Source: Pyrinomonadaceae bacterium (lineage in GTDB: Bacteria > Acidobacteriota > Blastocatellia > Pyrinomonadales > Pyrinomonadaceae). From it: a stretch of DNA of 57,342 nucleotides. Of this stretch, positions 9,017-18,962 are shown in pieces. The first letter of the stretch is position 1. Every line of letters begins with the position of its first letter. The notes under the pieces were generated by a model. The model saw only the letters and a list, made by a program, of their open reading frames with translations. It was not told where the DNA came from and made no database searches. Made by a program: the position numbers and the translations under genes. Location of the stretch: contig JAJQRF010000017.1 in assembly GCA_021228405.1 (NCBI GenBank), positions 1 through 57,342 on the forward strand, written 5' to 3'.

Positions 9017-9697
9017 CTAAGAAATCTTCGTTCCGTTAGCGTTGATCGGCAAAACGCCCAACGACCAGTTTCCGCGTTTTATTTCGTCCTTGAAACATTG
9101 CGTGCGGTAGACGGTTTTCTGCACGACAGGTCGCGGATGTGTCGAAAGCCATTTATGCCGGGCATTGACATAAGCCGTTGTCCATTCGATCTCGTTTCCG
9201 CCTGAGATCGGCGGATTTTCGGCGAACATTTGCCGAATTATCCATAAAATTCCGCCGCTGTGAATGTATGAATCGTAAATGACGAGCGCGGAAAGCGGAA
9301 GAATAAAACCGTTGTCTTTTGCCCATTTTATCGCGGGTTTATAATATCTTTCGTCGAAAAAAGCGTCTTGTGTAGTTCGCATCTTCACGTCATCTTTTCC
9401 CGCTTTTTTGAGTAAATCCTTAAAAGTTTCGTCATCCGTCAACGGAACGCTTCCGACTTTTTCGGCAAACGGTTTCAGTTTTTTGCTGTAAATGCCGTTT
9501 GCCGCGACATATTTCTGCACAAGCTCGCGCAAATTTCCGTATTCGGTTGTCTGCGAACGCCCGTAAGTTATCTGTTTAATATCGTTCGGTCCGTCGTTAT
9601 AGATCGAGATCGCGCTGTAATTTCCTTCGGGTTTGCCCGTTTCAAAAACATTCAGGACACGTTCCAAAATGCGTTTTTGTCCGGCTGACAACTTCAT
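9017..9697 (-). CDS. GH46 chitosanase-like glycoside hydrolase, no signal peptide
   Basis: A 226-residue protein that resembles glycoside hydrolase family 46 chitosanases: it starts LSAGQKRILERVLNVFETG, where Glu19 corresponds to the general-acid Glu of GH46. An Asp-rich stretch (Asp35 or Asp39 in NDGPND) occupies the position of the catalytic Asp. ITYGRSQTTEYGNL follows, as expected for the family. There is no N-terminal signal peptide, although GH46 enzymes are usually secreted. A good Shine-Dalgarno (AGGAG, 8 nt spacing) fixes the start. An alternative reading is a lysozyme-fold enzyme acting on peptidoglycan. No chitin or glucosamine genes are adjacent. Confidence 0.75.
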   Translation of the reverse strand: MKLSAGQKRILERVLNVFETGKPEGNYSAISIYNDGPNDIKQITYGRSQTTEYGNLRELVQKYVAANGIYSKKLKPFAEKVGSVPLTDDETFKDLLKKAGKDDVKMRTTQDAFFDERYYKPAIKWAKDNGFILPLSALVIYDSYIHSGGILWIIRQMFAENPPISGGNEIEWTTAYVNARHKWLSTHPRPVVQKTVYRTQCFKDEIKRGNWSLGVLPINANGTKIS

Positions 9698-9740
9698 AAT
9701 TTTTGCTCCTGTATAAAATTCGGATTTGACTGGAAATCAT

Positions 9741-11219
9741 TTATGAAATTTTCCCGTCAACGATCTTTATAAGATTTTCCGAAGCATTTTTCAACTTTTC
9801 AATCGTTTCGCGAAACCATTGTTCATCATCGGCTTCACGCTCTCTTTCAACGCCCAGTGCGCGTTTAGTTTCGGCGGGCGCGGTTCCGCCGTAGATCGTT
9901 CTGATATTAACGAAATTTTCGGGCGAAAGCGTTTGTTTGAGTTCGGCTTCGGACATTGAAATTGCGTGTCCGAGAACTTCCCTGCACGAATTTTGCAAAA
10001 GTTCGTGAGTGATTTCCGTTTTATTTTGATAAGCGGTTTTCACGCAAATTCCGACGATTTTATGCGCGATGCGAAAAGGTAAATTTTCGCGCCGCACGAT
10101 CGTGTCGGCTAATTCGGTCACGGTAATAAATTGTTCGCCCGCCCGTTTCCGCAAGGTTTCGAGGTTGAAAGTTGCGGCTTTCATCGTTGCACCAAACAGC
10201 GAAACCGAACGGTGGGCATCGCGCAAGGCAGAATAAACGAGCGGCTGAAAATCGTCTTCAACGTCGTTTATGTCGCCGAACGGCGTGTTGTGAACGCTCG
10301 TAAATGCGCCCAGACATTGCCCGAGAGCCTTACTTCCGATGGCGCGAATATGTTCGAGCGCGACGGGATTTCGCTTTTGCGGCATGATCGAACTTCCCTG
10401 CACAAAACCGTCGGGCAGACGAATGACGTTAAATTCCATCATCGCCATCAGCAAAAATTCCTGCGCAAATTTGCCGATATTGACGAGCATCGCCGCCGTT
10501 GCGCCCAATAGTTCGGTAAAATAATCGACCGAAGCGATCGAAGCGTATGAATTTACGGTCGGCGCGGTAAACCCCAGAAGTTCGGCTACGCGGTGACGAT
10601 CGATTGGAAAACCCGTCGTCGTGATCGCACCCGAACCGAGCGGACAAAAATTCAAATTGTCGAAAGCGTTCTGTAAACGGCGGATGTCGCGCCCGACATT
10701 TTCTGCCATCGCCAACAGAAAATGCGCCAGTGTCGAAGGTTGCGCGGGTTGTGTATGCGTGTAAGCCGGCATCAGTGTTTCGTGATGTTGTGCCGCCAGA
10801 TCGAGAAAAACCTTGCGTAAATCCATCGCCGAGCGCAAAAGATTGAGCGTCGCGGGACGCAGATAAAGCCGGTAGATCGTCACGTCGATGTCGTTTCGGC
10901 TCCGCGCCGTGTGGAGTTTTCCGGCGGTGTCAGCATCACAGTTTTTCGTGATCTCGCGTTGCAGATAATAAAACAAGTCTTCAAAAGTTCCGTCGTATTC
11001 AGCTTTTGAGATAGCATCGAAATCCAGTTTTCTTAGCGATTTCAAAAGGCTTTCGAGTTCGGCTTCCGTAATTATTTTCTGCTCGGCAAGCATCACGGCG
11101 TGGGCGAAATCGACATCGACATAAGCCTGCAAAAAATACTTTTTGGCATCTTCAAAACAATCGGCGAGAACGTTTTCCTTGTAATTTCGAGCGGGAAATT
11201 TTTCTTCAATTTCTTTCAT
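9741..11219 (-). CDS. argH: Argininosuccinate lyase-like enzyme (divergent N-terminus)
   Basis: A 492-residue member of the fumarase/aspartase superfamily closest to ArgH, which splits argininosuccinate to arginine and fumarate. The superfamily signature GSSIMPQKRNP and the ArgH-like TARSRNDI and THTQPAQPST segments are present. The usual N-terminal LWGGRF motif is missing: the protein begins MKEIEEKFPARNYKENVLAD. I chose the ATG at 11219; a TTG six codons upstream would also be in frame. No argG or other arginine gene is in the window, so this could be an ArgH paralogue acting on another N-succinyl adduct. ArgH activity is likely but not certain. Confidence 0.8.
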   Translation of the reverse strand: MKEIEEKFPARNYKENVLADCFEDAKKYFLQAYVDVDFAHAVMLAEQKIITEAELESLLKSLRKLDFDAISKAEYDGTFEDLFYYLQREITKNCDADTAGKLHTARSRNDIDVTIYRLYLRPATLNLLRSAMDLRKVFLDLAAQHHETLMPAYTHTQPAQPSTLAHFLLAMAENVGRDIRRLQNAFDNLNFCPLGSGAITTTGFPIDRHRVAELLGFTAPTVNSYASIASVDYFTELLGATAAMLVNIGKFAQEFLLMAMMEFNVIRLPDGFVQGSSIMPQKRNPVALEHIRAIGSKALGQCLGAFTSVHNTPFGDINDVEDDFQPLVYSALRDAHRSVSLFGATMKAATFNLETLRKRAGEQFITVTELADTIVRRENLPFRIAHKIVGICVKTAYQNKTEITHELLQNSCREVLGHAISMSEAELKQTLSPENFVNIRTIYGGTAPAETKRALGVEREREADDEQWFRETIEKLKNASENLIKIVDGKIS

Positions 11220-11232
11220 ATTTTTGTAAATC

Positions 11233-11321
11233 AGCAAAAAACAAAGCGTATAGAGTCCCGCCTTCAGGCGGCATTTACTCAGATTAAAGCCTTCTAAACA
11301 GGGGACTCTAAGCTTTTTGCT
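11233..11321. repeat. Long imperfect inverted repeat between argH-like and PIG-L genes
   Basis: The outer arms AGCAAAAA (11233-11240) and TTTTTGCT (11314-11321), and the inner arms TAGAGTCCC (11251-11259) and GGGACTCTA (11302-11310), pair perfectly. A nested hairpin CCGCC-TTCA-GGCGG sits inside. It lies between two minus-strand genes (PIG-L upstream, start of argH-like downstream). It could act as a terminator or processing hairpin, or be a copy of a dispersed palindromic element. Confidence 0.7.
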
Positions 11322-11335
11322 TTTGAATTAATCGT

Positions 11336-13996
11336 TTATTTTTTCGCTCCCGCTTTCGGCAAGCTCAACATATTTGCAAAAATCCGGTATGCGCCCGCGT
11401 TTCCGACAGGCAATTGGCGAAACCACGAATATGAAGAGTAAATGTATTTCCCTTTCCCGATCTCGGCGTAAACCATTCCGCCGTTGCTTTCGGGTTCGCC
11501 TTCGTCGTGCGCTTCAAGCAACGCGGTATATTTTTCGTCAAAGGTCGAAAATGAATAAAGATTGCGTTCCTGCACCCAGTTTTCCCAATCTTCGTTCCCG
11601 ATCTTGTTCGGAAAATTAAAAACGGGATGATTCGGGACGAGAATCGTGACTTTTGCATTTTCATCGGTGACGCGGACGTTTGAAATTCTCTGTTGTCCGT
11701 TGATGACCGTATCCATTTTGGCGGGAAACGGCGGCAGATTTTTTTGCACGTATTCCTGTTGCTGATATTGAACGATCAAAGTTCCGCCGTTTTTGACGAA
11801 ATCGAGCAAACGCCCGTTGTTTGCGACAAAATCGGGACGAACCTGCGAGGCACGAATTCCGACCACGATGGTATCGAATTTCGACAGATCGCCCGTCGAA
11901 AGGTCTTTTTCTTCGAGCATCGTGACATTCAGACCGATTCGCTGAATCGCTTCGGGAACTTTGTCGCCGCTTCCCATAATGTAGCCGACGCGAACGGGCG
12001 CGGTTTTCAGATTCAAAACTTTTGCCGAAACTTCCGATCTTGCATATTTTCGATGCGTTTGAACGTGCGGATAAGCAATTTCCTGCATCGTCTGATCGTA
12101 GGTTTTGCCGTCAACGAGTGCATTTGCCGAAATTTTATAATCGTCGGGTTTTGCGTTTGCAGGAATCGTCACCGAAAACGAAACCGCCGTTTTTTCGCCT
12201 CTCGATTTCAGCGTAAAATCAGCCGCATCGGGCGAAGCCTTCCAACCGTTCGGCAGATTCAGTTTTAGCATCCCTTTCGTTTCTCGCGGCGCGTTGTTCG
12301 TCACCGAAACGACGATCTTTTGAGCAACGGCTTTTGCCGAAACGGGCGAGATCAGCAAATTTGAATCAGGCGCAACGCTAACGAGCGGAACGATCTGCAC
12401 ATCGCGACGAATCTCGCCGCGAATGTCGTCGGCATAACGATATTGGACATATTTCTCAAACGGGACTTCGATTCCTTCGATTTCGAGTTTGACGATTGTC
12501 TTCATCAAAGGTGACTGAAACGGCATATTTTTTTCCGCGTCTTCAGCTGTCCAATCGAAGGTGAAATTTTTGTTTCGCGGGCTTTCCAACCAATAAGGCG
12601 TGGTCGCTTTCGCATTCGCCGCCGCCGTGACCGTAAAAAATGAAGCGTTAAAAGCATTTTCGCGGCGCGGACGGAAAGCGTTTTCCTGCTGAAGCGGTTC
12701 GGGCGAAGGACTCGAACTCCAATCTTTCGGAACGGTCAGTTCGACGTTTTTGACTTTGATAGCGGTAGTTTCGGGCGCAAAAACCCGAACCGCAACGTTT
12801 GTCTGACCGCCCGCCACGATCGTTTCCGAATCACTCAAAGCATCGACCGTAATTCCCGCCGCCATTCGCAATGCGTTCGCAAATTCGTTCTGCTTGACGC
12901 GAAGCATTTCTTTTGAATCGGGATTTCTGGTTGACCATTCCGCGTCGTAGGCTTGCTTGTAGCCTTTCGCCAAAATCGGGATCAGTTTTTGCGGAGCATA
13001 AATTTCGTATTCCTTCAATGCTTTTTCCGCTGTTTCCTGCAAATCGTCGAGTTTATTTTTGAATGGTTCTTCGCTGTTGTTGGTGAGTTTTGCGATGCCC
13101 TTGATCGTAGTGTCGATGCCGTCGAAAACGCTCGCTTCCTTTTCGGTCTTTTCGACATTGCTTTCGACCAGACGCATTCCCGAATTCATCTTTCCGCGCA
13201 ATTCCAAAACGCCCATTTCCTGCGTTTTATGCTGACTTCTGCCTTCCATTGCGATCTCGAAATACGAACGCCCGATGAGCGGATCGTATTCGCCCGTATT
13301 CAAAACGAGCGTCGGAACGTTTTGTGTATTTTGCGTAAAACTCTGCGAAACATAGAGTTTTTTCGCTTGCCAAACGCTTAAACCTTCGGCAAGCTGTTCG
13401 GGAAACTGCTTCGGGTCGGCGGCGGCTTTGAAGGCGATCGGCGTTAAATATCCGGCAAGCTGATGCTGTCCGTGACCGTCGGCGGTTGTGCCCGTAAAAC
13501 GCGAAATGATGACGAGCGGTTTATATAATCTGATTGCCCGCACCATATCGCCGAGCGTTTTTTGTTCGCCCCAGATGCGGGCGGCTTCGGCGCGTGTCTT
13601 TGAAAATCCGTAATCCATCACGCTCGTGAAAAGCTGTTGTCCGCCGTCCAAACGCCGTGCTTGAAGCAATTCTTCGGCACGGATCACGCCGAGCGGTTCA
13701 AACAATTCGGTTCCGATCACGTTTTGCCCGCCTTCGCCGCGATTGAGCGAAAGATAGCTCGTCCGCGCCATTTCGCGCCGCGCCAGATAAGCGAGCAAGC
13801 CCGAATCTTCGTCGTCGGGATGCGCGCCCGTGTGCATCGCGCTTGCCGTCGTTTGCAGACGTTTCAATGCCTGTCCCAAGCCCGTCGCACCGTTGTCATA
13901 AATTGCCCGAACCTGCGCTCCGCCCGTCACAAAACCTGAACAGACCAAAATAAACAATAAGAAAAAAGCCGATATTTTATTAATTTGCCGCCGCAT
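11336..13996 (-). CDS. Secreted PIG-L (LmbE-like) deacetylase with NEW3-like domains
   Basis: An 886-residue secreted protein. A signal peptide/hydrophobic segment covers residues 9-27. The N-terminal catalytic domain has the PIG-L zinc motif AHPDD at 58-62, and a later HGQHQ supplies another His ligand; PIG-L enzymes remove N-acetyl groups from GlcNAc-type substrates. The middle and C-terminal parts (about 400-650) look like repeated beta-sandwich NEW3/NPCBM-associated domains, followed by a ThuA/GATase-like Rossmann region ([20 protein letters not shown] onward). I chose ATG 13996, preceded by GAGGA, over the GTG at 14008. It overlaps the 3' end of the symporter gene by 17 bp. The substrate is unknown; a link to bacillithiol (BshB-like) is possible but the size and export argue against it. 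Confidence 0.82.
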   Translation of the reverse strand: MRRQINKISAFFLLFILVCSGFVTGGAQVRAIYDNGATGLGQALKRLQTTASAMHTGAHPDDEDSGLLAYLARREMARTSYLSLNRGEGGQNVIGTELFEPLGVIRAEELLQARRLDGGQQLFTSVMDYGFSKTRAEAARIWGEQKTLGDMVRAIRLYKPLVIISRFTGTTADGHGQHQLAGYLTPIAFKAAADPKQFPEQLAEGLSVWQAKKLYVSQSFTQNTQNVPTLVLNTGEYDPLIGRSYFEIAMEGRSQHKTQEMGVLELRGKMNSGMRLVESNVEKTEKEASVFDGIDTTIKGIAKLTNNSEEPFKNKLDDLQETAEKALKEYEIYAPQKLIPILAKGYKQAYDAEWSTRNPDSKEMLRVKQNEFANALRMAAGITVDALSDSETIVAGGQTNVAVRVFAPETTAIKVKNVELTVPKDWSSSPSPEPLQQENAFRPRRENAFNASFFTVTAAANAKATTPYWLESPRNKNFTFDWTAEDAEKNMPFQSPLMKTIVKLEIEGIEVPFEKYVQYRYADDIRGEIRRDVQIVPLVSVAPDSNLLISPVSAKAVAQKIVVSVTNNAPRETKGMLKLNLPNGWKASPDAADFTLKSRGEKTAVSFSVTIPANAKPDDYKISANALVDGKTYDQTMQEIAYPHVQTHRKYARSEVSAKVLNLKTAPVRVGYIMGSGDKVPEAIQRIGLNVTMLEEKDLSTGDLSKFDTIVVGIRASQVRPDFVANNGRLLDFVKNGGTLIVQYQQQEYVQKNLPPFPAKMDTVINGQQRISNVRVTDENAKVTILVPNHPVFNFPNKIGNEDWENWVQERNLYSFSTFDEKYTALLEAHDEGEPESNGGMVYAEIGKGKYIYSSYSWFRQLPVGNAGAYRIFANMLSLPKAGAKK

Positions 13997-15653
13997 TATT
14001 TTCCTCACCCACCGTTAAACTTATCAAATAGCCCACGATCACCGTCACCAGACAGCCGATCACGTTAAACCATAAAAATTCGATCTTCGTGTAATGACTC
14101 GCCATCCAAACGGATGCGATACCAAACAGTAATCCCCAAAAAGCTCCACGCGCACGCGCTCTCTTGACCGCAAATGCCAGCACGAAAACGCCGAGCAATG
14201 AACCGTAAAAAAATGAACCGAATGTATTGACGACTTCGATCAACGAACCGAGCGAAGTTGCCTGTGTCGCCACAATACAGGCGAAAATCCCCCAAACGAG
14301 CGTTGCAACTCTGCCGAAAAATACATATTGTTTCTCGCTCGCGTTCTTTGCAAAATGACGTTTGTAAAAATCGATCGTCGAAGCCGTCGCCAACGCATTC
14401 AGTTCGGCTGAAATGGACGACATCGCCGCCGCAAAGATCGCCGCGATTATCAGACCGATCACGCCCATCGGCATATTTTGAAGCACGAAGGTCGGGAAAA
14501 CGTAATTGACATCATTGAACGAACTGTTATTCGTTTCATTTTTGACGAATTCCGTCGCGTTTTTTCTGACCGCGTTAAATTCCTTGTCGGCTTGAATGTA
14601 TGATTCTTTTTTTGCAGGATTTTCGTCCTTGACCATTTCGATCGCCGCCGTTTCGCGTTTTTGATGCGCTGTTTCGTATTGAGCTTTCAAGGTTTGATAC
14701 TGCGCCGCGCTGTTTACTTTTGCCTCTTCGACCGAATTAAAGATCATCGGCGGCGTGACGAATTGATAAAAAACGAAAACCAAAACACCGATCAGCAGAA
14801 TCATAAACTGCATCGGAATTTTCAGAAACGCGCTCATCAAAAGCGACGTGCGACCTTCGGAAACCGATTTTGCCGTCAAAAACCGCTGAACCTGACTCTG
14901 ATCGCATCCGAAATATGAAAGAAAAAGGAAAAGTGCCGCAATCGTCCCCGACCAGATCGTGTATTTTTCCTTGAGATCGAACGAAGTGTCGAAAGTATTC
15001 AGTTTCCCGACCGCGCCTGCCAAATGAAGCCCGTCAAACAATGAAACTCCTTCGGGAAATTTGCCGACGATCACGAAAAGACAGACGAAAAGCCCGAAAA
15101 ATATCACGAACATTTGTTTTACATCCGTCCACGTCACCGCCTGAACCCCGCCGACCATCGTATAAATCGTGGTCGAAAGTCCCATCACGAAGATCGTCGT
15201 GATTTCGTTCCATCCTAAAACGATCGATAAAATCACCGACGGCGCGGCGATAATCACCCCGACCCCGAGCCCGCGCGAGATCAAAAAACAAAAGCTCGTC
15301 AAAGTTCTGGTTTTTGCATCGAAACGCTTTTCCAGATATTCATACGCCGTAAAAACCCGCGCACGATAGAAAAACGGAACCGCCGTCACGCACAAAATGA
15401 CCATTGCGAGCGGCAGACCGTAGTAAAATTGGATAAAACGCATTCCGTCGGAATACGCCTGTCCGGTCGTCCCGACAAGCGTGATCGCAGAAAGCTGTGT
15501 TGCCATCACCGAAAGCCCGACCGCCCACCACGGCAGAGTCCGATTGGCTAAAAAATAACCGTCAATTCCGCTCGTATGTTTGGTCATTCTGATTCCGTCA
15601 AAAATCATAAACGCCAAATATCCGACGACAATCGCCCAATCTAAATAAGACAT
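13980..15653 (-). CDS. Sodium:solute symporter (SSS family)
   Basis: A 557-residue transporter of the SSF/SSS family with about 13 hydrophobic segments. Family-like segments include [20 protein letters not shown] and [17 protein letters not shown] (close to the Na+/solute SSF signature). An unusual hydrophilic insertion of about 85 residues (roughly 310-395) rich in Glu, Lys and Ala and with coiled-coil character splits two TM segments. It is in one transcript with the 46-residue membrane protein upstream (27-bp gap) and the PIG-L gene downstream (17-bp overlap), suggesting uptake of a product released by the PIG-L protein. The substrate cannot be read from the sequence. Confidence 0.9.
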   Translation of the reverse strand: MSYLDWAIVVGYLAFMIFDGIRMTKHTSGIDGYFLANRTLPWWAVGLSVMATQLSAITLVGTTGQAYSDGMRFIQFYYGLPLAMVILCVTAVPFFYRARVFTAYEYLEKRFDAKTRTLTSFCFLISRGLGVGVIIAAPSVILSIVLGWNEITTIFVMGLSTTIYTMVGGVQAVTWTDVKQMFVIFFGLFVCLFVIVGKFPEGVSLFDGLHLAGAVGKLNTFDTSFDLKEKYTIWSGTIAALFLFLSYFGCDQSQVQRFLTAKSVSEGRTSLLMSAFLKIPMQFMILLIGVLVFVFYQFVTPPMIFNSVEEAKVNSAAQYQTLKAQYETAHQKRETAAIEMVKDENPAKKESYIQADKEFNAVRKNATEFVKNETNNSSFNDVNYVFPTFVLQNMPMGVIGLIIAAIFAAAMSSISAELNALATASTIDFYKRHFAKNASEKQYVFFGRVATLVWGIFACIVATQATSLGSLIEVVNTFGSFFYGSLLGVFVLAFAVKRARARGAFWGLLFGIASVWMASHYTKIEFLWFNVIGCLVTVIVGYLISLTVGEENNAAAN

Positions 15654-15680
15654 TTTATTTTATTGTTTCCCGACTGAATT

Positions 15681-15821
15681 TTAAGAAAAGTAACGGCTGA
15701 AAGCCCATAACGCCGCGATCACGAAAATGGTTGTGATGATGACGGCTAAATAGACACGATACCACCAATTATCAGGCAGTTCTTCCCTTTGTTCGTCTGT
15801 CTTTGAATTTTCTTTTTCCAC
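15681..15821 (-). CDS. 46-residue single-pass membrane protein upstream of the symporter
   Basis: A short frame beginning with GTG: a charged N-terminus (about residues 1-17, many Glu/Lys/Gln), then WWYRVYLAVIITTIFVIAAL as a single transmembrane helix, and a short C-terminus ending AFSRYFS. The stop lies 27 bp before the symporter start on the same strand. Upstream is the terminator hairpin of the Oar-like receptor. The topology and position recall small accessory subunits of SSS/MctP-type symporters. No ATG and no strong Shine-Dalgarno are visible, but codon use and the amphipathic layout look coding. Confidence 0.65.
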   Translation of the reverse strand: MEKENSKTDEQREELPDNWWYRVYLAVIITTIFVIAALWAFSRYFS

Positions 15822-15832
15822 TTGTAAAAGGT

Positions 15833-15860
15833 GCAAAGAGGTTTTTGGAAACCTCTTTGC
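15833..15860 (-). terminator. Hairpin after the Oar-like receptor gene
   Basis: A perfect 12-bp stem (15833-15844 with 15849-15860, loop TTGG) 11 bp beyond the receptor stop on the minus strand, followed by CCTTTT. It is probably an intrinsic terminator or attenuator. The GTG of the small membrane protein begins only 11 nt past the hairpin. Confidence 0.7.
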
Positions 15861-15871
15861 GTAACGATTTT

Positions 15872-18847
15872 TTAGAATATGAATTTAAATCCGAGCTGAA
15901 ACTGACGGCTATCGAGCGAAGTCACCTGATTTAACAATTTCCTGTTTTCCGGTGTCGGCAAAACACCCGTCGGATTTCCCGCACCATCTGTGGTCACGTT
16001 CAAATTATTAAGCTGGAAAATGCTGTTAATATTAAAAATGTTGACAAATTCGCCGAAGGCTTCGATCTTAAATCGTTCGCTGAGATTGATAAAGCGCGAA
16101 TATCGCAGATCGACGTTAAATTGCTTCGGCGTAACGCCCGAATTTCTCCTAATTCCGACCGGATTATCCGAACCGATAAAACCGTCGAAATTTATATCCG
16201 TTGCCGCGACAATATTATATCTTTCGCCGCTGTTGGCAGTCGTCACGATCCCGAATTGATTATCGTTCACCAGATGTTTCAGGATTTTGTTTTCAAAATT
16301 GAATTGCGGACGACCGACAAAGCTCATCACGAACGTGTGGCGTTGATCGGCTAAGGACGGACCGAAATCGCGTTGCCGATTCGTCGGGTCTTGCACGACG
16401 AGGTTTCCGACCTGCGTTGCGACCAGATTTTGTTCGGGCGCATCGTCTTCGGATTTCGACAACGTGTAGTTGACGCTGAATTGATAGCCTTTCGCGAAAC
16501 GCTTGTTAAGCTGGAACGTCAGCGCATTGTATTTTGAATTTCCGACCGATTCAGCCAGCAAAATATTGTTGAATCTCGGATCGACACGCGTTGCCGCACT
16601 GACCGTGCTGCTGAAGATCGGTCTGCCGTCTGCAAGCGTCGCGCCCGTCGGAATACGATTGATATTTCGGTATAAAGGAATGTGGCGACCGCTCGAATGA
16701 ATAAATCCGGCAGTGATGGAAATATCGTTCGTGATCGCTTGTTCGATCTGGAAATTTCCGTGAACGGCATACATATTATCAAAGTCAGGCGAAATCGCTT
16801 CGATGCTCTGAACGGGCAAAGCCGCGCCCGCCGGAAGTGAACCGAGCGTGCTTGGAAAACCCGGAGCACCCGCCGTTGTCGGATTGAAGATAAAGTTGAA
16901 ATAAACGGGACTGCCGTTATTTTGAATCGCGCGCTGGTAAAAATCGAGATAAACCGTGTCGTAATAAATGCCTGCGCTGGCACGAATCACGGTCGGCAGA
17001 TCGCCTTCGCGAAGCCCGTAAACGACTCCCAAACGCGGCGCGAAATTGTTTTTGTCGATCTTAAAATCTTGCGACGCGCTGAAAAGCGAACTCGCATTTG
17101 CTTCGGGAATGTCATAAAGATCGTAGCGAACGCCGAAATTGATCTTTAGTTTGCGGGTCGCCTTCCAATCGTCCTGTGCAAAGAGATTGTAAAAACTGGA
17201 AGTATATTCGATGTCGGGATTGCCGAAAGCTTCGACATAGTTTGTATAGCAACGTGACAAATCGCTTGTCGGACAAGTAGCATCGGTCTGCAAAATCCCG
17301 GTCTTCGCGGAAAGATAATTCGGAAGCGTGGCAAACGTATATCGGGCAAACTGGTTGGAGCGACGTGTGTCGTCGATTCTGTTCATTCCGCCGCCGAACT
17401 TCATGGCGTGACTTCCGCGTGTCCAAGTCAGATTGTTCTGAAATTGATTCGTGACCTGCAAAGGTGCGATCGTGTCGTCGTTTTCAGGCGCGCCGAAGTT
17501 GGCAACTCCCGTAATGACGATACTTATGCCCGTTCCCGAATTACCGTTGGCAATGTTGCGCGAATCGCGTTTTGCGTATTGATAGCGGAATTCGTTCAGA
17601 ATATTGTTGCTGAAGATCGAGGCAAGCTGAATGCCGACCGAATAGGATTTATCGTCGAAATCGATGCTTCTCTGCAAAGTATTGAAAGCACCGGCGATGT
17701 TGTCGGGCGAAAGATTTTTGAAATAATTGAAACGTCCGGTCAAACGATTATTGTCATTCAACTGGGCATCCGTTCTGAAGATGTAAAAGTTAACTTTTTG
17801 CTTGGTCGGAATTGCTGTCGGGAAAGCATCGGCAGGAACCCCGTTGGCGATCAGAGCGGCTTTGGTCGCCGCCGAAATCGTGAGCGTGCGTTGCGGTTCG
17901 CCGCCGAGATCGCGGTTTACCCATTCCGTTCCGCCGTAATAATGCCAGCGGTCTTTAATGATCGGTCCGCCGATCGCGCCCGTGATGTTATCGACCTTTG
18001 TTTCAGGCTTAACAGCGGTCGGAGCAATGTTGAAAGGACGCGACGAAAAAGGCGTTCGGCGGAAACGGTAGCTGACCGAACCGTGAATGCCATTCGTGCC
18101 CGAAGGCGTGACGGCGTTCATAATCAAGCCCGGTGTGTTGCCGAATTCAGCCGAAAAACCGTTCGTGACCAATTGAACTTCCGAAACGAATGTATCGGAG
18201 ATCGGCATTAATCTGATGCCGCCACGGTCGGCTTGCGTGTTATTGTTTCCGTCAAGTTGATAATTCGTGCGGCGCGTATAGCCGTTTGCATTGATGCGCG
18301 GAACGCCGAATTCGGCATTCGGGCGACCCGTCACGTTTGCCTGTAACAGCGCGAAATTGTATGGATTGCGCGAAACGTTCGGCAGATTTTGCACTTCTCT
18401 CGTATTCATCACGCGCCCGAGATCGATCTTTCCGGCATCGGCGATCGGCGCATCGGATGTGACCGTCACCGTTGCTGAAACGTCGCCTGTTTCAAGCTGC
18501 ATACTGACCGTCGCGATCTGCCCGGTCGTCAATGTGATTCCTTCACGAATCAGTTTTTTGAAATTCGGTGCTTCGACCGTCAGTCGATAATTGCCGAGAG
18601 GAAGTAGCGGAAAACGGTAAAAACCGCTTTCGTCAGTCGTCGCAGTGCGTTCCGCACCTGTTTGAATGTTGGTTGCCTTAATATTTGCATTCAAAACCGA
18701 TGCGCCATTGGAATCGGTAACAATGCCCTCAATCTGACCGTTCAAAGCCTGAGATTGAGCCTTTGATTGATACACGTCGCCCGCAAAAAGCGCGAGTGAC
18801 ACCAGAACAATTGACAAATATTTTGCCAACACGGATGTCTTGCACAT
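15872..18847 (-). CDS. Oar-like TonB-dependent receptor
   Basis: A 991-residue outer-membrane receptor. The signal peptide ends near residue 30 (…SKAQSQA). A CarboxypepD_reg-like beta-sandwich follows (about 35-120, GQIEGIVTDSNGASVLNANI). A plug domain then shows INANGYTRRTNYQLDGNNNT and an Ala/Gly-poor TonB-receptor barrel with many Tyr/Phe-rich strands. The final FQLGFKFIF ends in Phe, as required for BAM insertion. This domain order is the expanded Oar/TonB family of Acidobacteria, thought to import oligosaccharides or peptides. It precedes the small-protein/symporter/PIG-L group, so outer- and inner-membrane uptake may be linked. The ligand is unknown. Confidence 0.92.
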   Translation of the reverse strand: MCKTSVLAKYLSIVLVSLALFAGDVYQSKAQSQALNGQIEGIVTDSNGASVLNANIKATNIQTGAERTATTDESGFYRFPLLPLGNYRLTVEAPNFKKLIREGITLTTGQIATVSMQLETGDVSATVTVTSDAPIADAGKIDLGRVMNTREVQNLPNVSRNPYNFALLQANVTGRPNAEFGVPRINANGYTRRTNYQLDGNNNTQADRGGIRLMPISDTFVSEVQLVTNGFSAEFGNTPGLIMNAVTPSGTNGIHGSVSYRFRRTPFSSRPFNIAPTAVKPETKVDNITGAIGGPIIKDRWHYYGGTEWVNRDLGGEPQRTLTISAATKAALIANGVPADAFPTAIPTKQKVNFYIFRTDAQLNDNNRLTGRFNYFKNLSPDNIAGAFNTLQRSIDFDDKSYSVGIQLASIFSNNILNEFRYQYAKRDSRNIANGNSGTGISIVITGVANFGAPENDDTIAPLQVTNQFQNNLTWTRGSHAMKFGGGMNRIDDTRRSNQFARYTFATLPNYLSAKTGILQTDATCPTSDLSRCYTNYVEAFGNPDIEYTSSFYNLFAQDDWKATRKLKINFGVRYDLYDIPEANASSLFSASQDFKIDKNNFAPRLGVVYGLREGDLPTVIRASAGIYYDTVYLDFYQRAIQNNGSPVYFNFIFNPTTAGAPGFPSTLGSLPAGAALPVQSIEAISPDFDNMYAVHGNFQIEQAITNDISITAGFIHSSGRHIPLYRNINRIPTGATLADGRPIFSSTVSAATRVDPRFNNILLAESVGNSKYNALTFQLNKRFAKGYQFSVNYTLSKSEDDAPEQNLVATQVGNLVVQDPTNRQRDFGPSLADQRHTFVMSFVGRPQFNFENKILKHLVNDNQFGIVTTANSGERYNIVAATDINFDGFIGSDNPVGIRRNSGVTPKQFNVDLRYSRFINLSERFKIEAFGEFVNIFNINSIFQLNNLNVTTDGAGNPTGVLPTPENRKLLNQVTSLDSRQFQLGFKFIF

Positions 18848-18962
18848 ATTAGATAAAATTCTCCAGATTTTGCTAAATTGTAAAAAAAGTCGGGATGTTG
18901 TCTACAAATATTACATTTTCGTTACCAAAAATGATAGGGCAATTTTATAATTTTACAAAAAT

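Noticed and set aside
17408-18211. 267-residue plus-strand frame opposite the Oar-like receptor
   Set aside because: Arg/Asp-rich antisense frame of a confidently identified receptor gene; no independent start signal or motif.
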